This document shows positions 48,701 through 60,700 of a stretch of DNA of 64,000 bases, one piece after another (positions within the stretch are counted from its first letter, which is position 1; every line of letters starts with the position of its first letter). A program made the translations under genes and the position numbers. The stretch covers positions 21,170,783-21,234,782 of the forward strand of contig OZ020250.1 in the NCBI GenBank assembly GCA_963971285.1, in the 5' to 3' direction. The notes below the pieces were generated by a model that was not told the DNA's origin, ran no database searches, and saw only the letters and a list, made by a program, of their open reading frames with translations. This DNA is from Astropecten irregularis. Taxonomy: Eukaryota; Echinodermata; Asteroidea; Paxillosida; Astropectinidae.

Positions 48701-51700
48701 CCAAGACGAATCTAGCATGACTTACCCAACGCATAAGACAAGTCATCATTGCTAGTCAGGCTCATCAGATCACCGCCCAGTTGGCGACACTTGTAACGAG
48801 CTCCAAACCAACTGTCATAGTCGAACGGTTTAAACAGGAAACACTTGTCAGCCTTCTGGTCATATTCCCAGCCAGTACCGCAGGAAGGTAGGTAATCCAC
48901 TGATGAAACAATCAATTTCTTTTCAGTTATTTGCCAAAAATTGAGAAGCTGGGACCAATTTAAGCTACCGAGCTCAAAAAATGTGCTTAGCACTAAAAGG
49001 TTGGTGATCAATAAGAATAGACTGTTGATCCAAAGTCCATTTTATGTTCATACAATTTGAGACTAGTTTTTTGCTTAGAAATTGCATAGAATTGAATTTA
49101 GACTATGGTGACAATTTTTTTCAATTAGCCTTTTTTGACAAATTAAAGAATCTCTTATTAGGATCAAAACATCAGCCCATCCTAACCCTGAAGAGCATTG
49201 TATACTTCAGGTCATTTTTTAAATTTTTTTTGCTTCATGCGCAGTTATCACCAATGCACTACTTGTATGGATTTAAGACTTGTGAATGAATTAATTTGGG
49301 TTATAACAAAACTATTTTGTGTTTGCTGAGAATTTTTGTGCTGATGAGAAGCTTATAATATTAGCAATTTTTTTATCCAGGCAGAATTTTAGTCAATGCT
49401 CGGTATACATTGGTACACACAGTCAATAGACATTGAAACAAAATTGCCAGTTTGATTTTGCTAAAGAGGGTTGTACTTATTTATTTTAAGAGCTCAAAGG
49501 TTTGTTTATACGAGATTAAGGATGGAATTGCTTTACCTGTTGGAAGAGGGCCAGAAGTAGGTCCTGCACCTTGAACTATGTGAAGAGATAAAAACACAAT
49601 AGGACAAAAAATTATTAAAACGGGCACTGAAATAATAGCAACTTTAAAAAAAATGCCTTCATGTAATTTTGTCTAATTGTTAAAAATTCCTTTTATTAAT
49701 CTGCGCGTGCATCTGATAACCAAATAAATAAAACCAACATACAAAACATTTTATACTACCTGAATTGAATGAAAAAAATAAACACCTCAATAAACAAGTC
49801 ATGATTTGTCTAGCCTAAATGAGTAAATGGTACGTGCCAGTATAAAATGGACTATATCGTCCAAGTTGGCTTCACGTTGACAAACTTACGTGCATTCTTC
49901 TTGCAAGCATAGTAGTATTTGTTGGAGCAGGCTTTGGCAGTCCACAGTCCATAGTTGGTTGTCTTTCCCTCCATTCTCACACAGTCATCACTGCCTGGCT
50001 GCCCTAATGCCCAATTTTTATAATCAAACTGAAATAAAACATAAAGAAGGAAAACTCACAAATCAGACCATTCAAACTGCAGCCAGCCTTTCAATACAAG
50101 TACAATGTATTACCATAGTTAGCCTCTATCTCAACAGAAGAAAAAAACAAGATGCAAGTTAGTATGAGTATGGGGAACTTTGGCCATGTTCAATATTCAC
50201 CCCAAGCTATTTAAAGGTAGTATCATAATTTGGTTTTTGTCAAAGAAATGCAGATTCGTGGGCAAAAATATCAAGACAGATACAGTAACAGTCATCTGTG
50301 AAAATTTCATTCACATACGGCGCACACTTTTTGAGAAAACAGTGAAAAACACCCACAGTATTTCTTAAGTCTTTTCTCTTTTATTTTTGATCTTTTAAAA
50401 GATCAAAAAGATTTTCGGTCGTTGTTTTACTAATCTCTGGATAAATACACCATTTCAGGCGGACAAATTTTAACGGTAGGTTTCTACTTGTATCATCTTC
50501 ATACCCTGAAAGTTATACGTAAATCTGTCAACATTTCTGTTTTGGACTCTTACCAAAGTATGATAGTACCTTTAAGAGCAAATCAATTGAGATATATGAG
50601 CAAAGAAAAACTCTACACGGAGGGAGAATTGAGCCTTGGACCACTCTTAATCTTGTTTCATAAAAAAGAAAATATAAACAGATGAGCAGGGCTCAAATTT
50701 CGTGAAAAAGGGCACTGGACAGCAGGTCTAGTACCTGAAGCATTTTACTAGACCTGAACTTTTTTTCACTAGACCTGTGGCATCCATGTACATAGGAAAA
50801 CCCAATCATCAATTTAGGCACCGTCTTGATTGTGGAAGGAAAACAAAATCACTAGACAGCCGGACTAGTGCAGTACACATTTTACTAGACCGACATTGAA
50901 ATCACTAGACTCGGTCCACGGTCTAGTGGGTATTTCGAGCCCTGATGAGAGTAATGATAAGAGAAATATGAAACCGTAATGAACCATTTGATCGCATCTG
51001 CCCTTACCTTCGTTCCATCAGCCCATACAAAAGTCCCTTCTATCTTCTTATCATTCAGTCCCATCCAAAACGGTTGCTTAATTGAATTAATACGGACTAG
51101 AACAAAGAAATAACAATAACATTGTATTTTTTATAGAATCAAATTTGACAAATCTGATACCACATTGACAATATTATCATGTTTGAAAATGAACAAGGAA
51201 AAATGTTGGTCGCTAGATCGAATCCTGCTTCTGTGGAGGCAGCTGGTTCGAATCCCGCTCCAGTTAATTTTCCTTTGATCACTTTTCAATGACTTCAGTC
51301 AGTTTCTCTTGTGATTATTTTATATTATTAATGTTTGTTAAAGCTGTTATTTGCTACTGTTTTCAATCCTCATTTATATGACGTTACTGACTGTAACGAC
51401 CACTTTCACCATTATTCACCACCCTGATGACCACCACAGTGACCGGCCATCACCACAATGACCTGGGCTATACACAAACATCACCCACAATCACCATCCT
51501 AACCCTTCCTCCAATAGTCACTCCAAAATCATATTCCACGTATAAAACTTTTTTTCTTTTCTTTTTTAAATATTCAACATAATGATTGATCATCAAGACA
51601 GATCAAGTCCTGACTTACCAGACATAAATGACTGCACATCATCGTCATGGATACTGATCAACTGCGCACCGAGATCTTTACACTTCTGATTTGCATCAGC

Positions 51701-54700
51701 CCACGTTTCCTTGGTTTGGACAATTTCATAGCAGAAGTCTTTGTGCAAATCCCAGCCCGGTCCATCACAATGGTTAGTTACTATCAAGTCCAATGAAAGA
51801 AGATGATTAAAAAAAAACAAAGAGTTCATCTTTGCAATGCAATTTAAATATCAACAATATTTGTCATTTGTAGCATAACATGTCACAAAATTGTATTCAT
51901 GATTTGCTCAAATAAATTTATAATAATACTAATAATAAATGGAGTTAGGAGAACCCGACGTTTTGATCCTATACCAGGATTCTTCTCAAAGGTTCTTTTC
52001 TTGTGTACATATTTAATAATAATAATACTGTAATAATAATAATTTGGGAGGCTAATCATCCTTACTCGCAGCTGGGGTGCTGAATTGCGAAGGATGCGGC
52101 TTCAACGTGATCCAGTTGACAGCAGCGCTTATGCCAGCCCGCACACTTCAACCCATATATGATCACTGAGCACAGCCTGAGATCGAAAGTGTTTGATTTT
52201 GTGGAGGGAGGAAAACCGGAGAACCCGGAGAAAAACCCTCGTAGCATAGGAGAGAACCAACGCACAACTCTACTCACATATGAACCAAAACGGGATCGAA
52301 CCCGGGCCTTATTGGTGAGAGGCGAGTGCCTAACGCACTTGCCACCTATGCCCCTCAGGTCATTATTTTGGCTAATGAGCAGTTTGAAGCCGTTTATTAC
52401 TTGTATTAATAATAATTGATTGCGGTGCCTGCAGCAATGGTGAATTGACTAACCACAGACCTGACGGTCCAGTATGCTGGGGGTTATCAGTTCAAATCCC
52501 AACCAAGCCATTGCATGAATTAGTTCTCAAAAGCACTAAGCATGCATTCTTAATACGAGTCTATTAAAGGAAACCCCCTAGATAAATTTTACTTCATGTG
52601 TTGCACATTAAATCATTTGTTTTACTTACTTGGGTTGTTTGGTACAGGTATAACTTTTCCACCTAAATTTGAAAGGAAAAAAGGAAAGAGAGCGAGTTCT
52701 AAATTTTATATACTTTTATTATTTATCAATTGATCTCATCCAAAAGCAATAAAATGTCAATGACATGCAGATATTAAACAGGAGGTCGCTGGTTCGAATC
52801 CCGCTCCAGTCAATTTGTCTTTGTTCACCTTTCAATGACTATACAAATTCAGTCAGTTTCCCTTGTGATTATTTCATGATTAAAATAGGACTTCAATAAC
52901 AAAAATATATATGTAGTACATGCTATTTGAAAGCTCTTTTCCAGCCCATTTCAGTGCCAATAAGGCCTAAAAAAAAAAATTGTTGTGTTGCCCTCAAGTG
53001 GAAAAATTAAAATTTTGGGTCGGTCGGTCGATTTTTTATTTTTTATTTATTTTTTTTTTTGTCAGACTTTCAAACATTTAAGAATAAATACAGGATGTAT
53101 GGTCACCAGGGCTTTTAAATCAATGGTCGTTTTGAGGAGACACGCTTTTTTACTGCTAAATCTTACATTTTCTGTCAAAAATTGTGAGTTTTTATACTTT
53201 AGGACTCAGAGAGAAAAAAAAAATAATAAATCCCGACCCAAAATTTTGGCATTTTATGGTCGGTCGCTGAGGGCAACACAACAATTTTTTTTTAGGCCTA
53301 ACAGCTCTTTAATAAATGTACGCCCCTCCGTCCCCATCAATTCCAGTAATGTGTAACTACACGGGGTAAGATGTACAAGTTTACTTTGAGTCGTCTAGCA
53401 TTTTATATGAATAGACCCACTTACCAACTACAGTCTCGCAAATAAAGGCTGCAGGAATAAAACAGTCTCCAGCCAACCACTGTGCATCAATGGTGTCAGC
53501 TGTAAAGACAAAATCAAACAAAGATAGGTTTGTCTTTAAAACTTACCATCAAATAGAAACGGCAAACAAGTGAAAATGGCAAAATGGTTCAGGCCCTTTG
53601 ATTCATATTTCATCAACCCCAAAGCAGTGGGGCCAATTTCATAGAGCTGTTTTAAGCACCAAAATGTGCTTAATCACCAAAAACCTTTGGGTAAATAAAA
53701 TCAGTATGCTAGCCAAAATTTTCTTGTGAATGTTGTACTCTGCAAACAATGGCCGAATACAAGTCCAGAGCGGTAAAACATCACATGAAAATTTGTTTAG
53801 TAATCCTGTTTGATCAAGGAAGACTTTCCATGCTTAAGCACATTTTGTGCTTAAGCAGCTCTATGGAATTGGCCCATGAAGTGTGAACTTACCTGTGCTG
53901 ATGTAGCCACAGTCTTTTAAGTTGTTGGCAGCCGGAGGTTGTCCTGTTAGCCAATGGTCATATAATGTAGAGGGTGATGATCCATCAGTCCAGAGAAAGG
54001 TACCATCATTCTCCAGATCTGTAGGTTACACCAAATCACAACTATATAACCATAAAACTCATTTGATTCCACAAAATTAGCACTCTAATTAAAGGTACTA
54101 TCATACTTTGGTAGGAAACCAAAATAGAAATCTTCACAGATTTACGTATAACTTACGGGGTTTAAAGATGGTGCTGGTAGAAACATACCGTTAAAATTTG
54201 TCTGCCTGAAATGGTGTATTTATCCAGAAATAAGTAAAACAGAAGACCGAAATAATTGTTTATCTCTGAGATCGAAACCTCATAATAACATAATTACAAT
54301 GACCTTAAAATTTCGCGTAACAATTGCAATATTTGTTTGCTGTTTTCTAATGTTTCCAAAGATCCATTGAGCTGAAAATTTCACAGGTTTTTTTTTATTT
54401 CATGACAAATCAAATTATGACCAGACCACAGCTGTTCTATCAACTTCACCAATGATATACCTTTAAGCAAAAACATATCCAAAAAATTAATCTATTCTTC
54501 TGGAAATTATTATATTCTTATCATTATTCACGAAAGCTGAGAGACCAAAACGTTGTGCCCTCTCAGACATGGCGATCTAAGAAACAAACCTGACAATCCA
54601 ATGAAGACTTCATTAATGCCTTGTGTGTTCATTCCAGCAAGGAAAGATTTTACCATATTGTTCTCTGCATCCCTGTAATTACAAATTAATAATAAATAGC

Positions 54701-57700
54701 AAGTTAACATCAGGGATTCAATGAAAGTCAAATATATAATCACTTTGAATTTAAAACAAAGCTTGTGAATCCAGAGTTGTCATTATTCAATTTGTTTCAC
54801 AAAACCCGGTGCTATGGTATCATATAGGACTGACACCAAATCTACACATTCAATATAGGCATGTACAAATCTACTATGCTCAATGTTCCTGTATTGTTTT
54901 TATGCATTACAATTTTCAACTTAGTAAACACTGATACTGTTAAAACCAACTTTTATATATGTTTTCTTTTAGCCTTTGAGAAAGATCCTGCCTTTTGTGT
55001 GGTTAAGAGGAATAAATGAGAAGTCAAGTTTAAGGAAAGCTTGGAGGGAGTAGGGGTGAGCTTACGATTTGATTGCAACTAGGTAGGTCAGTTGAGATTC
55101 ACAGTAAGCCTTTGCATCCGTCCATGTCATGAGTGTTTTGGTGTTGACCTGCAAACAGTTTCCATTCAAGAGATGCCAACCTTGAGGACAAGTACCTATA
55201 GAGAGAATAAGCCATTTTCATATTTTTGGTCACAGTCAGGGTTCTAGCCACGGTGGGCGGCGCTGGGCGGGCCAGCCCGGCACTGGAAATTTGCGCCCGG
55301 AACATATGCCTGAAATGAACTCTGCCGCCCAGCACGAATTTCCGCAGAGTGGATAAAAGTATTGCCAATATCGTGAATTTTGATCACTTTCCTGAATAAA
55401 GTTCACTCTTTTCTGTGTTTCTCAATGTTTACAAGACGATATAATTTCCAATTTTTAGCGTAGGCCTACCGTATATCTGTACATGTAGCGGACTAGGGCT
55501 CAACTTCATATCTAGAGCCCACCACTAAAATTGGTCTGGCTAGAACCCTGGTCACAGTATGTACCAAAGATTACGCATATGACATCATTTCAGAAGAGTG
55601 CCCCCTAGTGGTCAAAACAAGGTAACTGACTGGCATATCGGTGGCCAATGGGTACACAGCAGTGCGGCACTGTTTCGATATTACTTTACTTCCTAGATGG
55701 CAACTATGAGAGGGATGTTAATAATTATATACGATTTTCTTTTTAGAAGCAAATATTTGGCTGAAATCAACTTTTTTTAAAATTTGATCAATTTTAATAT
55801 AATGTTATCAAATAACCACAATGGAAACTGACTGAATTTATGTCGTTGAAAAGTGAACAAAGAAAAATTTACTGGAGCGGGATTTGAACCAGCGACCTTT
55901 GAAATACCGTACGGCACAATACTGTACGAATACCATTAGGGTATTCCGGAGGTCCCTGGTTTGAATCCCGCTCCAATTCCTTGTTCACTTTTCAATTCAT
56001 AATGTTAATTTCTTTTTGGTGCAGAATTTTTTCTGGGTTTCCATTTGCATGAATATTTCCATTGATGTGTTATATTTTTAAGTGTTAATCAGTTTTCCCC
56101 TTAAGTTGGGAAATGATATGAAAGCATTATTCTTACCCTCAGGAATTTCACAAACGTAATCAATTTTATTCTTGCAATTCTTAATCGTCCAGTCTCCTTG
56201 TTTGGTGACACTTCCACAGTCTCCTTGATTGCCATACCACCTGAAATATCAAAACATGTCTTTATCAGCCATCAACATTGTTAGGGTTGCAACATCATTC
56301 ACAAAGCTATTATTATTGCCTTTTCTAGCCCCAGCTTCCAGCTTTAGCTCCATTTTGTACATTCGTCTTAAGATTACAAAATAGATGCTTTTGGCTGCAG
56401 TACAGATTTCAAGGTAACTTCACAGTTCACACTTTGGTTTTTGTCAAGGAAATGTAGTTTCACTGAAGGACACAGATATCAATAAAGATACAGGAACAAT
56501 TATCTGTGAAATTTCCAGCCCTATCTGGTGCTCACTTTTTGAGAAAACAGTGAGAAAGACTCACGGTAATTTCAAATCTATTCACAGGAGTTCAAAGAGA
56601 TCAAAAATGGGTTTTGGTCTTTGGTTGTACTCTTTTCTGAATAAATAGGCCTACAGCATTTGAGGCAGAAAAATTGTAACGTATGTTTATACCATCACCA
56701 TCGTTATACCCTGTAAAGTTATAAGTAAATCTGTGAAGTTTTCTGTTTTGGTATGCTATCAAAGTATGATAGCACCTTTAAAACAGATATCTGGGTTTTT
56801 TCAACAGAGTTTGGTACATATTGTTACACCATGAACAATACAACTGCACCACTAGGTGCTTATAATGTCATCCATATCTCTACAACAGACTATTGTTTCA
56901 TTCATTATTCATGTGTCAATCACCAAGTCCTTCCCTCTGTCTATCTATCTGTGTGTTCTCCCTTCAGTCCATTCTCTTGTTTCTTACTTGTTGTTGGGTT
57001 GGTTTTTGCCCCACTTCTGGAAGGAATTGGTGTTGTCAAACGCAGTCTTATCGGACCACTGGTATTCACCATCCTTAGAGCCATCCTGTAATTAAAGTAA
57101 GAGAAACCAAAGACCTTTAGTGACTTGCAATGGGAGAGTAAGATGCTCAGCATATCATTACTATTCTGATTTATTCTGATGAAAGTCAAGTATAGAAATG
57201 AATGTAATTATGATTTTCCTTTTAACTCGGGAAAAGAAATTATAACAGCCATAATGCAAAAACCTTTCCAGTAAAAACAATAGGCCTATATGTCTCAATC
57301 TTGGACTGATTGCATTGGCAGAAATTCAAATCATTTATTGGAGACAGCCATATCCAGTGCGTCACCATAAGGGGCTTTCATGCCAAGGTATTTTGGTCAG
57401 ACCTTTCACACTACCGAAGAAAAGTTTACCCCTGATGAGCAGGCCTGCTCAGAAGAAGAGTTAAAGCTGAAATCCCGGGGAATTTACATTTTTCCAGGGG
57501 AAAAGCAACTGGTGAAATAGTGTCCCCTGGAGTTTCCATGGGTCTAGTGTGAATGGTTGCTGGGGTGTTGGTGGGGTAAAAATCCCAGGGAAATTCCTGG
57601 GAATTTATTTCCCGGGGATTGACTCTGCAGTCTGAAAAGAGCTATAATGTGGGCTGGATTATGACTGGATGACTAGTCTACTGGGCTCATGTTTATTGCA

Positions 57701-60700
57701 AAATGTAATAATGAATTGTATCAAGTGCAATGTGTACATACCTGTAAGCCAATCCAGTAACTGTAACCATGTGTCACCTGTAGATTGTCCATAAAGGTCT
57801 GATCTGATTGGCTTTTGATGAATGCTATGTGTCCCCCTGGATAGAAGGAACACTTGTCCTGGGCCGTCTGCCACGTCTGGTAATCGTAGAAAAACTGGTA
57901 ACATTTGCCATCGTGGCTTCGCCATCCGCTGGATTCATCACATTTGGGAAGTGATGCTAATGATGAAAAAACAAACAAACAAGTAATCAAAAAGGGTAAA
58001 TTTTTAAGAGAAAATCTCCTTTGATCATGGCGCTGCTTAGCACAAAAATTTGCTAAGCATGCGTTTTTATCAAATAAAATGTTTAACAGTGGTTTGTTTC
58101 ATAGGGCAAGACATTTTTGTGCTGAGCAAATTTTTGTGCTTAGCAGCTCCATGAAATTGGTCCCTGGATCTGCTATGGCTTTTCTTAAGGTTAAAATAAT
58201 AGTCCAGGTTATGGCTATATGAATGACATTGTGGAATTACCCAAAAACAATCCATTTGGTGTTGAGACTGATGGCTACTTCACCCATCAAGATTGGATTT
58301 AAATCATTGAAAAATGAATAAAGAAAAATTGACTGGAGCGGGATTTGAACCTGCTACTTCTGGAATAACATACCGGCACTGTTACCAACTGAGATACCTA
58401 GTCCTATGCTGGTGGTGTCCCTAATAGTCATTTATATTTGTTCGTTTGGCAGTCAGAATAAGCCATGAAACCACGCACACACCGCTACATCCTTAGAGTG
58501 CCGGAACGGTATTCCGGAGGTTGCAGGTTCGAATCCCGCTCCAGTCAAATTTTTTTGTGTTCACATTTCAATGGCTTATAATTAATCCAGTCAGTATCCC
58601 TGGTGGTTATCTAAAGATAGGATATAGTGATTTTAAATACCATTTTGAAACCCACTGAAAGGTTTTCTCAGTGGGTTTTTTAATTGATAGGAAAATGATC
58701 AATGTCTTGCTATAATCACTTTCAACCTTAAATTTAGAAAGAAAGTAGTCATTGATTCCAAGATAACATGATCAATTACTTACTGACATCTCTCTCACAG
58801 ATGTAAGGGTTGTAATCGTAGCATTCTTCGTCATCCCAAAGTCCGGATTTAGGATCAAACACAACACAGTCCTGATTTCCAAGGAACCAACCTCCGTTAT
58901 TTGGTTCACCTGGCCCCCAGTTCCTGCACAAAGGGGTTGGATAAAACAATGCATATGAGATCCAGTAGCATAGGGCATTTACGAAACGGAGGCTTACACT
59001 CAGGCTCTAGCTCTGACTTTCATATTATGCTGAAAATATAGGTAGCGTGGTTTTTCACTGAATCTGAGATCCTGCTAGGATCAAAACGCGTCAGGCCCTC
59101 CTAACTCAGTCCAAGCATTTCTGATATTTTAAATGTTTGTAACCCTGAGCCAATTTCCTTGTTTGGCCACAATAGACCTGCGTGACTATATCCCCAATAA
59201 ATGACTAAACATGCATTCTACTAGGACTACTGCATGAAAAAGGAAATGGAAGGCTAAAAGTTTTTAACTAAACCATTCTTCTTCTTCTTTCGTTTGCTTG
59301 CAAGTATCTCCTTGTCTCCCTGCAGGATTCGGTCACATGAGATGATGTCCAGTATTAGTGATGTGAAGCAACCACAGGGAAAAGGGAAGCTCGGTCGTAC
59401 TTACTTGAAATTTTTATCACCTGGAGTTTTATCATCGATCCACTTGAAGGTGTCCTCATTGGGAAGATCATGCAAACCAACCCAGTAGCTGGTCGTGACT
59501 CCAACCATCATATTCTGCAGAAAGGTCTACAAGCAAATGAGAATAGAAAGTGTAAAGTGTCATTAGCCTGTCCGTCTACTTCAAATCTAACACAACTGAA
59601 CCCACAAACCCATAGTCCAGAATAATCCAAGTTTTGAAATTTATGCAAATGGAACACACAAAACATTCCAATGATCAATATTTTTATGTACAATGTTTGT
59701 GCAAAATGTCCAAAATCATTCATGAAAAAACAACCCCAAATATGCCCGGATAATGATAACTGGGACAACAAAATATAATCAAAATAGCAAAACAAACATA
59801 GAAATGGGGCAGTCAACAATCTTGGACCAACATTTTGTCATCATCATTCATCATTAAAACTCCACTTGAATCATTCTTATGAAATAATACACTGAACACT
59901 CAACATGGGGGGGATGCTGTGGCCTAGTGGTCTAGCATGTCGTACTCAAGATGTTGGGCTTTAAGTTTAAATCCAGCCATGGGCTAGTGGTGCTTGCGTC
60001 CTTAGGCAAGAAGCTTTGTCACTTTACCCAGGGGTAAAATGGGTACCTGTAAGGGTTGAGATGTCTTTGTGTGCTTTGATTAGACTTTGTGCGATTTACA
60101 GTAACGGGCTGTCGGGCTCTATACTTGGGTTTTTTTTTTTTTTTATACTAACACTTGTTGCCTGGTCAGGTATAATGGCTAGGTCAGCCCCAGGTCGTTT
60201 CTGGCAGTCCTCCCTTGCTAGTTGCCAATCATCAGCCACAGTTATCGCTAGGAAGCATTTATTATTTAGCTGCTGCCAACTCCCACCACATTTCAAGCCT
60301 CCGGTCTGGGCCACTGCTGTAAGACAAAAGAAAAAACACCCTTTTTGTCGTTTTTCTGCATTCAAAATGTTTGCAATCCATCATGTTAATAAAAGCTTAT
60401 CTGCTGAAACTTATCACTATCAGGAACGTTAAATTTCCAATAAAACTGCAGTGGAAGTAGGCCTAGTGAGTTTGTGGAACTCTTTGAACAATTAAAGCTT
60501 TACTTTCGTAGAAAAAAAAATAATTTTTGGGGGTCGACGGTTGGTCTAGGATCGAATCCCGACCGTCGACCCCCAAATTAAAAAAAGGAGTGCAATTTTG
60601 GCCCAGTAGCCACTAGCCAGTATACAGTATGCAAAACAGTGGTGACACACTAAAACTTTATAAAAGTAAAAGTAAAGTAAAAGTTCAAGTAAAATAACAA

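Noticed and set aside
56753..57095. Overlapping + strand open frames
   Set aside because: Antisense shadow of exon 57085-56988 and adjoining intron.
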